DNA from: Actinomycetes bacterium
GTDB lineage: Bacteria; Actinomycetota; Actinomycetes; Actinomycetales; Microbacteriaceae
Direction: 5' to 3'
Length of the DNA: 64,000 nt
Assembly (NCBI GenBank): GCA_023428065.1
Contig: JAEYZI010000087.1
Span: 1-64,000 of the forward strand
Shown: positions 50,232 to 59,074 of the stretch, piece by piece
Numbering within the stretch: position 1 is the stretch's first letter
Layout: each line of letters opens with the position of its first letter
Made by a program: the position numbers and the translations under genes
The notes under the pieces: generated by a model
What the model was told of the DNA's origin: nothing
Database searches by the model: none
Seen by the model: the letters and a program-made list of their open reading frames with translations, nothing else

Positions 50232-51116
50232 TCACGCGGAGGGCGGCGGCGGAGCACTCCGCCTCGCGGCGCGCAGGGCCCGGCGCTCACCCGCCGCGAC
50301 CGCGCGCACCGCCCGCCGGGTGGCGCGGGGACCCGGTGCCACGACCTTGGGCTGCGTGCTCGCGGGGAAGACCGTCGGCGGCGGACCGAACGCCGTGCGC
50401 GCCGTCTTCACCACGCGGCGCCCGAGGATCTGGTTCGCGGCGCCGCCGACGACCGCTCCGACCCCGAACGGCAGCACCCTGCCGACGATGCCGCCCCCCG
50501 CCGAGGCGAGCATGCGGGGCAGGTACACCTTGCGCACGCGGTCCATGAACTGCGCGACGGCCGTGCGCGGCAGGCTCTTGGCGATGAGCGTGCCCCAGAA
50601 TTCGGTCTTGTCGGGACCGCGCCCCGTGGCCTGGCCCGCGAACTGCGTGATGAGCTCCTGCGACGCCCCGCCCACGACCATCGCGAGCACAAGCGCCCGA
50701 CCCCGCTCGGGGTCGTCCACGGGGATGCCGTGCAACTCCGCGACGGACTGGGCGAAGAGCGCGGTCGACTCGAGGAAGAGCACCGTCTCCGCGCCGGAGA
50801 TCGCGAGGGCAGCGCCCGTGCCGACCGCGGGCACGGCCGCCGCCACCCCGACGCCGGCTCCGCTCGTCGTCACCGTCGTGAGGTACCGCCGCTCGAGGAT
50901 GAGCAGCACCTGCTCGGGCGTCGCATCCGGGTACTTCGACCGGATGCCGCGCAGGTGCGCGAGCACGGCCGGACGGTGCACCGACATGACCCGGTCGAGG
51001 ATCTGGTCCACGCGCGACGTGCTCGCGGGAGGCGCGGACGCGCCGGGCTCGGGAGGAGCGGGCACGATCCGATCCTCGGATGCCGCGGTCTCGGGACCGT
51101 GCACGGAGTCGGTCAT
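50232..51116 (-). CDS. Hypothetical membrane-associated protein
   Basis: A 294-residue protein. A Pro/Ala-rich N-terminus (1-40) leads to a helical region starting RVDQILDRVMSVHRPAVLAH. Two hydrophobic Gly/Ala-rich segments follow (about 85-110, GAGVGVAAAVPAVGTGAALA, and about 205-230, GGGIVGRVLPFGVGAVVGGA), then a very basic Arg-rich tail. This resembles EcsC-like or other uncharacterised actinobacterial membrane proteins, but I cannot assign a family. TAGCGT (51123-51128) ends exactly six bases before ATG 51116. It sits between two halves of the polymer cluster; a role there is unproven. Confidence 0.7.
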   Translation of the reverse strand: MTDSVHGPETAASEDRIVPAPPEPGASAPPASTSRVDQILDRVMSVHRPAVLAHLRGIRSKYPDATPEQVLLILERRYLTTVTTSGAGVGVAAAVPAVGTGAALAISGAETVLFLESTALFAQSVAELHGIPVDDPERGRALVLAMVVGGASQELITQFAGQATGRGPDKTEFWGTLIAKSLPRTAVAQFMDRVRKVYLPRMLASAGGGIVGRVLPFGVGAVVGGAANQILGRRVVKTARTAFGPPPTVFPASTQPKVVAPGPRATRRAVRAVAAGERRALRAARRSAPPPPSA

Positions 51117-51162
51117 GCCTCCACGCTACGCGGCACGCCCCCCGCGCACCACGACGAGGGGC

Positions 51163-51915
51163 TCACGCGCCGTAGTCGGCGTTGTAGCGGTCGACGACCT
51201 CGCGAATGGGGGCGTCGAGCACGAGCGCACCCTTGTCGAGGTAGAGGCCGCGCGTGCAGAAGCGCAGCAGGTCGCGCTCGCTGTGCGAGACGAAGAACAG
51301 CGTGCGGCCGCCCGCGAGCAGCTCCTCGATGCGCGTGTAGCACTTCTCACGGAACGCCTTGTCGCCCACCGCGAGCACCTCGTCGACGAGGATGATGGGC
51401 TCCTCCAGTCGCGAGATGACGGCGAACGCGATGCGCACCTTCATGCCGCTCGACAGGTGCTTGTAGGGGGTGTCGACGAAGTCGGCGATCTCGGCGAACT
51501 CGATGATCTCGTCGAAGCGCTCGTCGATCTCGCGGCGCGTCATCCCGTGCAGGCCCGCCGTGAGGTAGACGTTGTCGCGCACCGAGAGGTCGTTGACGAA
51601 CCCGCCCGTGATCTCGATGAGCGGCGCGACGCCCTCGCGCACCTCGACGCGCCCCTCGTCGGGGTAGACGACCTGCGCGACGAGTTTGAGCAGGGTCGAC
51701 TTGCCCTGGCCGTTGCGTCCGACGACGCCGATGGCCTCGCCCGCGCGCACCTCGAAGTCGACGCCGCGCAGCGCCCAGAACTCTCCCGGCCGCGTGCGGC
51801 GATCCCGCCCGGCGAAGAGGTCCTTGAAGCTGCGCCGCGACGAGCGGTTGCGCTTGAAGCGGATGCCGGCCCCCGTCACCGCGATGACGACGTCGCCCGG
51901 CTGCTCGGCCGCCAT
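51163..51915 (-). CDS. Teichoic-acid/polysaccharide ABC exporter ATPase (TagH-like)
   Basis: A 250-residue ATPase of the ABC-2 polysaccharide exporter type. Walker A is VVGRNGQGKSTLLKL (about residues 60-74), the signature region KHLSSGMKVRIAFAV, Walker B EPIILVDEVLAVGDKAF and switch His in FFVSHSERD. The LSSGMxxR signature with DEVLAVGD is diagnostic for TagH/RfbE/KpsT proteins. It lacks the long C-terminal carbohydrate-binding domain found in some RfbE members. Its ATG overlaps the permease stop by one base (TGATG), so the two are co-translated. It powers transport of the lipid-linked polymer across the membrane. Confidence 0.93.
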   Translation of the reverse strand: MAAEQPGDVVIAVTGAGIRFKRNRSSRRSFKDLFAGRDRRTRPGEFWALRGVDFEVRAGEAIGVVGRNGQGKSTLLKLVAQVVYPDEGRVEVREGVAPLIEITGGFVNDLSVRDNVYLTAGLHGMTRREIDERFDEIIEFAEIADFVDTPYKHLSSGMKVRIAFAVISRLEEPIILVDEVLAVGDKAFREKCYTRIEELLAGGRTLFFVSHSERDLLRFCTRGLYLDKGALVLDAPIREVVDRYNADYGA

Positions 51916-52736
51916 CAGATCTCCTTCAGCACGGTGCGGATGGTGCGGCGGAAGACGGCGGCGCCGATTCCGAGGGCGACGAGCGACATCGCGGCGGACA
52001 CCACGACCGCGAACCAGTCGAGCTCGCTTGGGAAGAACGCCGCGCGGTAGAGCGAGAAGATGCCCGTGAGCGGGTTGAACGCGCCCCAGAAATGGAAGTC
52101 GATGGGGGTCGTGGGGAGGTCGCGGATGCCGTAGATGATCGGCGACGCGTAGAACACGAACCGCAGGGCGAGCTTCACGGCGCGCTCGAGGTCGCGGAAG
52201 AACACGACGAGCGGGGCGACGATGAGACCGATCCCGACGGTGAGCACCGCCTGCAGCACGATCGCGAGGAGGGACCACACGGCCTCCCAGTGCAGCTGCG
52301 CGGGCGTCGCGGTCCACTGGCTGATGATCGCGAAGATCGCGATGACGGGGATGCTCGCGACGAACTCGATGCCCTTGGAGAGCACGAGCCGCGTGACCCA
52401 GATCGTGCGGGGGATCGTCGTCGACCGGATGAGCTTGGCCTCGCGGGTGAAGGCGCGGGTGGAGTCGGACACGGCGCCCGTGAACCACATCCACGGCAGG
52501 AGCCCCGCGAGGAGGAAGACGATGTAGGGCTCCTCGCCGACACCCCGTCCGAAGACCTGGGTGAAGACGAACCAGTAGATGCCCGCCATGACGAGCGGGT
52601 CGAGCACCGACCAGACGTAGCCGAGCGCCGACGTCGAGTAGCGCACTTTGAGGTCGCGCGTGGTCAGGAGCCACAGGGATCGCCGGTACCGCGTGAACGG
52701 CGACCAGTCGCGTCGGGAGAGCGCGGCGGAGGTCAC
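51915..52736 (-). CDS. Teichoic-acid/polysaccharide ABC exporter permease (TagG-like)
   Basis: A 273-residue ABC-2-type permease with six hydrophobic segments. Typical family blocks are LLTTRDLKVRYSTSALGYVW (about residues 23-42), MAGIYWFVFTQVFGRG, LPWMWFTGAVSDSTRAFTRE and the C-terminal FYASPIIYGIRDLP. With the ATPase it exports lipid-linked surface polymer. It starts at GTG 52736. TAGATT (52743-52748) ends exactly six bases before it, indicating a leaderless operon mRNA. It lies 58 bases downstream of the nucleotidyltransferase on the same strand. Confidence 0.92.
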   Translation of the reverse strand: MTSAALSRRDWSPFTRYRRSLWLLTTRDLKVRYSTSALGYVWSVLDPLVMAGIYWFVFTQVFGRGVGEEPYIVFLLAGLLPWMWFTGAVSDSTRAFTREAKLIRSTTIPRTIWVTRLVLSKGIEFVASIPVIAIFAIISQWTATPAQLHWEAVWSLLAIVLQAVLTVGIGLIVAPLVVFFRDLERAVKLALRFVFYASPIIYGIRDLPTTPIDFHFWGAFNPLTGIFSLYRAAFFPSELDWFAVVVSAAMSLVALGIGAAVFRRTIRTVLKEI

Positions 52737-52794
52737 CGCATCAATCTATGTCTTTTGACGCCCCGCGATCATGCGCGGCGCGCGCCCCCGAGCC

Positions 52795-53487
52795 TCAGAC
52801 GAAGAGGTTCGCCCGCTCGAGGTCCTCGGCGAAGTCGACCTCGATCGCGTACAGGTCGGAGATGTCGACCGGCTGGAACCGTACGCCGTCGTGCTCGATG
52901 GCGAGCTCGATGCCGCGCTCGAAGTAGTCCTGCGCGTCGACGCGGTGGAGCTGGCGCACGAGGGCGGCCTTGTCGCGGCTCGACACGAAGTTGATGCCGA
53001 CGGCCTCGCCGAGCCCGCCGCGCACGGTCTTCGAGAGCTCCTTGATGTGGCCGGTCTCGTCGATCGTGTACTTGACCTCCTCGTCGGACACCTTGGAGGT
53101 GTTGACGGTGACGAAGCTCTGGTCGCGGGCGACGAGGTCGCCGGCGCGCACGAGTGCTTCGGGGTCGAACACGACGTCGCCGTTCATCCACAGCACGGGC
53201 GCGTCCTTCGTGGACTGCAGGGCGCGCAGGAGGCTCTTGGACGTGTTGGTCTGGTCGTACGCCTCGTTGTAGACGAAGTCGGCGGCCGGGAAGGCCTCGA
53301 TGATGTGCTCGAGCTTGTAGCCGACGACGATCGTGACCTTGACGTCGCGACCGAACGCCTGGTGGATGTTGTCGAACTGCTGCTGCATGATCGTGCGGCC
53401 GTCGCTCAGCTCGGTGAGGGGCTTCGGCAGCGAACGGCCCAGGCGGCTGCCCATGCCTGCGGCAAGGATCACGATCTGGGTGGTCAC
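52795..53487 (-). CDS. Sugar/polyol-phosphate nucleotidyltransferase
   Basis: A 230-residue enzyme of the NTP-transferase fold. The N-terminal signature IVILAAGMGSRLGRSLPKPL (about residues 5-24) carries the nucleotide-binding GxGxR and catalytic Lys. VLWMNGDVVFD (about 98-108) holds the metal-binding Asp, and the C-terminal VDISDLYAIEVDFAEDLERA is typical of LicC-like cytidylyltransferases. It should make an NDP-activated unit, plausibly the CDP donor for the glycerophosphotransferase-like proteins nearby (inference). It starts at GTG 53487, with GAGGAG eight bases upstream, and leads the exporter genes. Confidence 0.85.
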   Translation of the reverse strand: MTTQIVILAAGMGSRLGRSLPKPLTELSDGRTIMQQQFDNIHQAFGRDVKVTIVVGYKLEHIIEAFPAADFVYNEAYDQTNTSKSLLRALQSTKDAPVLWMNGDVVFDPEALVRAGDLVARDQSFVTVNTSKVSDEEVKYTIDETGHIKELSKTVRGGLGEAVGINFVSSRDKAALVRQLHRVDAQDYFERGIELAIEHDGVRFQPVDISDLYAIEVDFAEDLERANLFV

Positions 53488-53735
53488 GGGGGTCTCCTCG
53501 AAGTGTCGGTGCGCGGGTTCCGTTCATCCAGATGTCACCCGCGCGTCGTAGTAGGGACACGCCGTTGTGCTGCGTGAGAGTTTATCGGCGAGCCATGAGA
53601 AGTCGCGGTGAGTTCACCGTTCGTTCTCGTTTCGTGATAACCCTGCCCGGAACCGCCCCGCGTCGAGTCATCCCCGAGGATGAATCTCCTGAGGTCTCGT
53701 CAGGCGGCTCCCCGTCGTGTTGATACGGTTGGCCG

Positions 53736-54986
53736 GTGGAGTCCGAGCCCACCACCCCCACCACCTCCAACCGGCGGCCGTCGGGCTCTTCGGCGCGTCG
53801 TGGCTCGGCGTCCGCCGCCTCTCGCGCCCGCAGCGGCGCCGCTCGCGTCGATCCGCCCCGCCCCGCGGCCGCGCTCGCCGTCGAGGCGGAGGTCGCCACG
53901 GAGACCGCCGAGTTCCAGGCAGCCGAGTTCCAGGCCGCCGAGGTCGAGACCGCCGAGCGTGCGCCCGCCCCGGCCGCGCCCCGCACCAAGAAGAAGGCCG
54001 CGCCGAAGGATCGGGGCGCCGAGGTCGTCGAGGCGCCGGATGTCGAGACGGTCGCCCCCGAGGAGACGGTCGCCCCCGAGGTGACCGTCAAGGAGTCGGC
54101 GTCGGCCGTCGAGGCGGACACCGAGTCGGATGCGGTCGAGACTCCCGCCCCGCCGCCCGCCCGGGCGAAGCGGAGGCCCGTGCGCGTCACGGCGCCCGAG
54201 TCGCCCGCATCCGCCCCCGCGAACCTCGACGTCGCTCTCTCGGTGCAGGGCCTCACGAAGTACTTCGGCGACCACGCCGCGGTCGACGGCATCGACCTCG
54301 AGGTGGCGCCCGGGTCGTTCTACGGCATCGTCGGACCGAACGGCGCCGGCAAGACGACGACCCTGTCGATGGTCACCGGGCTGCTGAGGCCCGACAGCGG
54401 CATCGTGCGCGTATTCGGCCTCGACGTGTGGCACAACGCCACCCTCGCCAAGCGCAAGATCGGCGTGCTGCCCGACCGCCTGCGGCTGTTCGACCGGCTG
54501 ACGGGGGCCGAGTTCCTCCACCACGCGGGCGCGCTGCGCGGACTCGACCGCGTGACGATCGCCCAGCGTGCGGCCGACCTGTCGGCGGTCTTCGGGCTCG
54601 AGCACTCGCTGCACCGGCTCGTCTCGGACTACTCGGCCGGCATGACGAAGAAGATCGCGATCGCGGCGGCGATGATCCACGCCCCGCGTCTGCTCGTGCT
54701 CGACGAGCCTTTCGAGTCGGTCGACCCCGTGTCGACCTCGGTCGTGCTCGACGTGCTGACCCGGTTCACCCAGGCGGGCGGCACGGTCATCCTGTCGAGC
54801 CACAGCATGGAGCTCACCGAGCGCGTGTGCGACGCCCTCGCGATCATCGCGGACGGCCGGGTGCTCGCATCCGGACCCATCGCGACGGTGCTGAAGGGTC
54901 GCAGCCTCGAGGAGCGTTTCGTCGAGCTCGCGGGCGGCGAGGCGGCCGTGGAGGGCATGGAGTGGTTGCAGAACTTCTCCGACTGA
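53736..54986 (+). CDS. ABC transporter ATPase with long acidic N-terminal extension
   Basis: A 416-residue protein starting at GTG 53736. TACGGT (53724-53729) ends exactly six bases before it. Residues 1-165 are low-complexity, Ala/Glu/Pro/Thr-rich, with internal repeats (AEFQAAEFQAAEVETAE and VAPEETVAPEVTV) and a KKK patch. The ABC domain follows: Walker A GPNGAGKTTTLSM (about 205-217), signature SDYSAGMTKKIAIAA, Walker B LLVLDEPFESVDP and switch SSHSMEL. The extension is absent from typical members of this family. The permease gene overlaps its end by 25 bases. Confidence 0.9.
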   Translation: MESEPTTPTTSNRRPSGSSARRGSASAASRARSGAARVDPPRPAAALAVEAEVATETAEFQAAEFQAAEVETAERAPAPAAPRTKKKAAPKDRGAEVVEAPDVETVAPEETVAPEVTVKESASAVEADTESDAVETPAPPPARAKRRPVRVTAPESPASAPANLDVALSVQGLTKYFGDHAAVDGIDLEVAPGSFYGIVGPNGAGKTTTLSMVTGLLRPDSGIVRVFGLDVWHNATLAKRKIGVLPDRLRLFDRLTGAEFLHHAGALRGLDRVTIAQRAADLSAVFGLEHSLHRLVSDYSAGMTKKIAIAAAMIHAPRLLVLDEPFESVDPVSTSVVLDVLTRFTQAGGTVILSSHSMELTERVCDALAIIADGRVLASGPIATVLKGRSLEERFVELAGGEAAVEGMEWLQNFSD

Positions 54987-56566
54987 GGCTTCGGATCCTC
55001 GCGAACGGCTTCCGCAGGCCCCCGGCTCAGGTCGCGGCGATCGTCGTCGGCCTCATCGTGGGCGTCGGGGGCGTCGTGCTCTTCTGGCAGGGCGCCGCGT
55101 GGGTCGCCGGCCTCGGCGACGACGACTTCGCGATGCGCGCCAACACCGTCGTGGGCTCCTGGCTGGGGCTCGCCGCGCTGCTCGTGCCGCTCATGGCGGT
55201 GCGCCGCGTCGTGCTCTCGCCTCGCGCGTTCCTCGGCTACCCGATCCCGCCCGTCGCGGTGGGGGTCACGATCCTCGCCTACTCGCTCATCGGCCCCGGC
55301 ATCCTCCTGCTGCCGATGGCGCTCGCCTCGGTCGCGGCGTGGCCCGACGAGACCTCGCGGCAGATCGCGTGGGCCGCGGCGCCGCTGCTCTTCCTGCAGA
55401 CGCTGCTGACGATCCAGCTCGCGCGTCAGCTCGGTGTCGTGCTGCGGCGGCATCCCCGCGTCGCCGGGTGGATCGACTTCCTCTCCGTGCTCGTGCTCAT
55501 GCTCGGCGGCGCGACCGTGCTCGCCGTCATCGCCCCGCGCGTGCCCGAGCTCCTCGACGTCGTGCGCGCGGCGCGCCCGCTCAACGGCTTCCTGCGCGCC
55601 CTGCCGCAGGTGCTCACCGACACCCCCTTCGGGATGCTGTGGGCGGCCCCCGGCTTCGCGTCGACGACGCTCGGCGACCCCTCCTCGGCGTGGCGCCTGA
55701 TCGGGCTCTCGGCCCTGCTCGTGGTCGCGCTCCTCATCGCCTGGTTGTCGGTGATCGCCGTGCAGCTGAAGCCCACCCGTCGCCTCCCGGGCCCCCGCCG
55801 CGAGCGGGTGCCGGGCTGGTTCGCCCGCTTCCCCGCGACGCCGTGGGGCGCCGTGGCGGCGCGCTCGGTGACGTACTGGTTCCGCGACCCCCGCTACCGC
55901 AGCGTGTACGAGGTGCTGCCGATCGTGCTCGGCTTCACGCTCCTCGCGCTGTGGATCGGCGGGGTGCCGTTCGTGTACTCCGTGCTCGTGCCGCTGCCGC
56001 TCATGACGGTGCTGCTGGCCTGGTCGACGACGCACAACGACGTGGCCTACGACAACACCGCGGTGTGGCAGCACATCGCGGCGCAGACGCGCGGAGCGGA
56101 CGATCGCCGCGGGCGCTCGGTCCCCGTGCTCATCGGGGGTCTCGTGCTGCTCGCGATCGGGATCCCGCTCACGGTGTGGGGTCACGGCGATCCGGCGATC
56201 GCCCCGCCGTTCACGGGCTTCTGCATCGCCCTCCTTCTCGGCGGGATCGGCGTCGGCAACCTCTACTCGGCCCGCTTCCCGTACGCGGCGCCGCGGCCGG
56301 GCGACCAGGCCTGGCAGTCGCCCCAGTCGGCCACGAGCCAGGGCGGTGTCGCGCAGGGCATGTCCGTGCTGCTCGTGCTCCTCGCCGCGGCGCCCACCTT
56401 CGCGCTCGCGGTGCTCTGGTGGCTGCGCGGCGGCACGTGGGGCTGGCTCGCGCTCGCCGTGGGGATCGTGAGCGGCCTGCTCGTGTACGGCATCGGCATC
56501 CGGGCGGGCGGGCGCAGCTTCGACGCGCGCGGGCCGGAGCTGCTCGCCTTCACCCAGCGGAACTGA
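54962..56566 (+). CDS. ABC transporter permease, large multi-pass protein
   Basis: A 534-residue membrane protein with about 12 hydrophobic segments. GTG 54962 is chosen: it lies 25 bases inside the ATPase gene and has GGAGGG six bases upstream. The chain starts VAELLRLRLRILANGFRRPP. Distinctive blocks are RVVLSPRAFLGYPIPPVAVG (about 82-101), FRDPRYRSVYEVLPIVLGF (about 310-328) and THNDVAYDNTAVWQHIAAQT. It resembles uncharacterised actinobacterial ABC-2-like permeases that pair with a BcrA-type ATPase. The substrate is unknown. Translational coupling implies a two-gene exporter. Confidence 0.85.
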   Translation: MVAELLRLRLRILANGFRRPPAQVAAIVVGLIVGVGGVVLFWQGAAWVAGLGDDDFAMRANTVVGSWLGLAALLVPLMAVRRVVLSPRAFLGYPIPPVAVGVTILAYSLIGPGILLLPMALASVAAWPDETSRQIAWAAAPLLFLQTLLTIQLARQLGVVLRRHPRVAGWIDFLSVLVLMLGGATVLAVIAPRVPELLDVVRAARPLNGFLRALPQVLTDTPFGMLWAAPGFASTTLGDPSSAWRLIGLSALLVVALLIAWLSVIAVQLKPTRRLPGPRRERVPGWFARFPATPWGAVAARSVTYWFRDPRYRSVYEVLPIVLGFTLLALWIGGVPFVYSVLVPLPLMTVLLAWSTTHNDVAYDNTAVWQHIAAQTRGADDRRGRSVPVLIGGLVLLAIGIPLTVWGHGDPAIAPPFTGFCIALLLGGIGVGNLYSARFPYAAPRPGDQAWQSPQSATSQGGVAQGMSVLLVLLAAAPTFALAVLWWLRGGTWGWLALAVGIVSGLLVYGIGIRAGGRSFDARGPELLAFTQRN

Positions 56567-56610
56567 CGACGCACAGGCGCGGTGTCGCCGATCCGTCGTA
56601 CCCTGGGCGG

Positions 56611-56874
56611 ATGAGCGAGCTGGATGCGGATCGGATCGGCGGCGGCACCGACGTGCTCGACCGGGAGCTCGAGAAGCTCCTCGAGGGCGAGCTCACGGAG
56701 GACGGCGACCACGATCGCTTCGCGCACTACGTGCAGAAGGACAAGATCGTCGAGTCGGCGGTCACGGGCAAACCCGTGCGCGCCCTGTGCGGCAAGAAGT
56801 GGGTTCCGGGGCGCGACCCCTCGAAGTTCCCCGTGTGCCCCGACTGCCAGAAGATCTACGACCGTCTGAAGTAG
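56611..56874 (+). CDS. DUF3039 domain protein
   Basis: An 87-residue actinobacterial protein of the DUF3039 family. The acidic N-terminus has LDRELEKLLEGELTEDGDHD. The core has RFAHYVQKDKIVESAVTGKP and ALCGKKWVPGRDPSKFPVCP, with three cysteines in the pattern C...CPDC that could bind a metal. The function is unknown. TACCCT (56599-56604) ends exactly six bases before ATG 56611, so the transcript is probably leaderless. It is convergent with pncB. Confidence 0.9.
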   Translation: MSELDADRIGGGTDVLDRELEKLLEGELTEDGDHDRFAHYVQKDKIVESAVTGKPVRALCGKKWVPGRDPSKFPVCPDCQKIYDRLK

Positions 56875-56928
56875 CCGCGATCGCACGTGCGGGCGCCCCG
56901 GAGCGGTGGGCGCCTCGGTCGTGTGCCC

Positions 56929-58233
56929 TCAGAGGTAGCGCGTGGGGATCGCGGGCTCGCCCTGCGAGAGACGCAGCGCGTTCGCCGGCAGTTCCGCCTT
57001 CGCCGTCGCGTGGTGGGCGCGTGCCGCCTCGAGCCCCGCGGTGCCGAGCGCGTCGGACGCGGGCACGCCATCCGTCACGAGCGGGACGTGCAGCAGCCGG
57101 CCCCGCTCGGGTGCGAGCGCCTCGACGGGCGGGTCGTCGACGTGCACGTCCTCGGACACGGCCACGCCGTCGCGCAGCGCCCGCACGGGCTGCTTGCGCC
57201 CGCCGACGGTCGCCTTGTTCTCGGAGGTCTTGCCGACCCCGATCCAGGCGCCCGCGGCATCCCGCCGGGCGACCAGCTTGTAGACCATGCCGGCCGCGGG
57301 GGCGCCGGATCCCGTGACGAGCGCGGTGCCGACCCCGTAGGAGTCGACGGGGGCCGACGCGAGCGCCGCGATGGCGTGCTCGTCGAGGTCGTTGGTGACG
57401 GTGATGCGCGTGCCCGTCGCCCCCAGCTCGTCGAGCTGCGCCCGCACCTCGCGCACGACGACGCCGAGGTCGCCGGAGTCGATGCGCACGGCGCCTAGCC
57501 CCGTGCCGGTCGCGCGGATGGCGTTCTCGACCCCCGTGCGGATGTCGTAGGTGTCGATGAGCAGCGTCGTGCCCGTGCCGAGCGCCGCGAGCTGGGCGCG
57601 GAAGGCCTGCTCCTCGTCGGGGAACAGCAGGGTGAACGCGTGGGCCGCCGTTCCCATCGTCGGGATGCCCCACGTGCGGCCGGCCTCGAGGTTGCTCGTC
57701 GCCGAGAATCCGGCGAGGTACGCGGCGCGGGCCGCGGCGACCGCCGAGCGCTCGCTCGTGCGGCGGGAGCCCATCTCGGCGAGCGGGCGCCCCGCGGCGG
57801 CGGACACCATCCGGGCGGCGGCGCTCGCGACGGCGGAGTCGTAGTTGAGGGTCGAGAGGGCGAGGGTCTCGAGCACGACACCCTCCGCGAAGCCCGCCTC
57901 GACGACGAGGAGGGGCGAGCCGGGGAAGTAGAGCTCGCCCTCGCGATAGCCGCGGATGTCGCCCGTGAAGCGGTAGGCCTCGAGCCAGTCGAGGGTCTCG
58001 GGCGAGACGATCGACTCGCGCTTCAGGAAGGCGAGCTCCTCGGCCCCGAAGCGGAACTCGGCGATCGACTCGATGAGGCGGCCGGTGCCGGCGACGACGC
58101 CGTAGCGGCGACCGTGGGGGAGGCGTCGGGCGAAGAGCTCGAAGACGCACGGGGTGTCGTGCGTGCCGGCCTGCAGCGCCGCGTCCACCATCGTGAGCTC
58201 GTAGCGGTCGGTGAGCAGCGCCGTCGACGTCAT
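56929..58233 (-). CDS. pncB: Nicotinate phosphoribosyltransferase
   Basis: A 434-residue enzyme of NAD salvage that makes nicotinate mononucleotide from nicotinate, PRPP and ATP. It begins MTSTALLTDRYELTMVDAAL. The conserved catalytic region includes GSRRTSERSAVAAARAAYLAG and SNLEAGRTWGIPTMGTAAHA, with the phosphorylatable His in the latter (about residue 205). RIDSGDLGVVVREVRAQLDE and the GVGTALVTG phosphate-binding loop follow. It is the actinobacterial short form. TACGCT (58240-58245) ends exactly six bases before ATG 58233, indicating a leaderless mRNA. Confidence 0.94.
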   Translation of the reverse strand: MTSTALLTDRYELTMVDAALQAGTHDTPCVFELFARRLPHGRRYGVVAGTGRLIESIAEFRFGAEELAFLKRESIVSPETLDWLEAYRFTGDIRGYREGELYFPGSPLLVVEAGFAEGVVLETLALSTLNYDSAVASAAARMVSAAAGRPLAEMGSRRTSERSAVAAARAAYLAGFSATSNLEAGRTWGIPTMGTAAHAFTLLFPDEEQAFRAQLAALGTGTTLLIDTYDIRTGVENAIRATGTGLGAVRIDSGDLGVVVREVRAQLDELGATGTRITVTNDLDEHAIAALASAPVDSYGVGTALVTGSGAPAAGMVYKLVARRDAAGAWIGVGKTSENKATVGGRKQPVRALRDGVAVSEDVHVDDPPVEALAPERGRLLHVPLVTDGVPASDALGTAGLEAARAHHATAKAELPANALRLSQGEPAIPTRYL

Positions 58234-58276
58234 GTGCCCAGCGTAGGACGGCCGCCGTCGCGCGGGTCGGGGAGGC

Positions 58277-59074
58277 TCAGCAGCCCGGACCGCGCGGCGC
58301 CACCGTGCAGTCGCGGTCGACGAGCACGGTCTTCGCACCGCCCGCGGTGATGTGCAGCTCGTTCGCGGGGAGGGTGATGGTGCCGGCGATCGGCACGAAC
58401 CCGCCGCCCGCGAGGCGGTACTCGGCCCGGTACGCGATGCTGAGGCGGATCGTGTACTCGCCCGCCGCGCGGTACACGTGGCTCGTCGGGGTCGCGTCGA
58501 ACTCGCGCAGCCCGAGTGCGGCCCACGTGGCGCCCTTCGTGCCGAGGCTCGCGGTCGAGCCGTCGCCGTAGTCCCAGTGCCAGGTGACGGGGGTGAACCG
58601 CACGTCGGCCGGTCGGCCGAGCAGCTGCCCGGGCACGATCTCGGGCTCGACGAGCGAGTAGATGTTGGCGGGCAACCCCACCACGACCCAGCCGTCGGGT
58701 TCCATCCGCTGAGTGCCCGGGGCGGGGCGGAAGCGCGCGATGTCGGAGAGGGTGAGGGGATCGGCGGCGGTCCCCTCGCAAATCGCGACGATCTCGGGGT
58801 CGTCGCCCTTGCAGAGGAAGCGCGGTGCGTCGGGGTCGACGACGGGAGATGCGGAGGTGCCGCCGCCCGATCCGCCGCCGCCGATGCTCCCCGGGGACTC
58901 CACGGTCCCGTTGATGACAGCCTCATCGCCGTCGATGCCCGAACCGACCGAACAGGTCCCTGTCGCGATTTGGAGTTCGCTACAGCCACTCGATCCCACG
59001 AAGGCAGAGATGCTCGCGACGAGCAGTGAGAGAGTTGCGACGCCGGTGATCAGCAAGCGGAATCCCCTTGCCAC
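58277..59074 (-). CDS. Exported protein with PKD-like domain
   Basis: A 265-residue protein starting at GTG 59074, overlapping the upstream lipoprotein gene by 25 bases. The N-terminus (ARGFRLLITGVATLSLLVAS) is a signal or anchor peptide. A Gly/Ser-rich linker (about 60-75) precedes a beta-rich domain with VTWHWDYGDGSTASLG (about 165-180) and SHVYRAAGEYTIRLSIAYRAEYRLA, the WDFGDG and HxYxxxGxYTV marks of PKD folds. Paired cysteines near CKGDDPEIVAICEG and at the C-terminus suggest disulfides. It is probably a surface protein; the partner is unknown. Confidence 0.78.
   Translation of the reverse strand: MARGFRLLITGVATLSLLVASISAFVGSSGCSELQIATGTCSVGSGIDGDEAVINGTVESPGSIGGGGSGGGTSASPVVDPDAPRFLCKGDDPEIVAICEGTAADPLTLSDIARFRPAPGTQRMEPDGWVVVGLPANIYSLVEPEIVPGQLLGRPADVRFTPVTWHWDYGDGSTASLGTKGATWAALGLREFDATPTSHVYRAAGEYTIRLSIAYRAEYRLAGGGFVPIAGTITLPANELHITAGGAKTVLVDRDCTVAPRGPGC

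Noticed and set aside
48740..50290. N-terminal 516 codons of a 1441-codon minus-strand frame
   Set aside because: They are antisense to the single-domain glycerophosphotransferase gene and show no family features. The real protein starts at ATG 48739.
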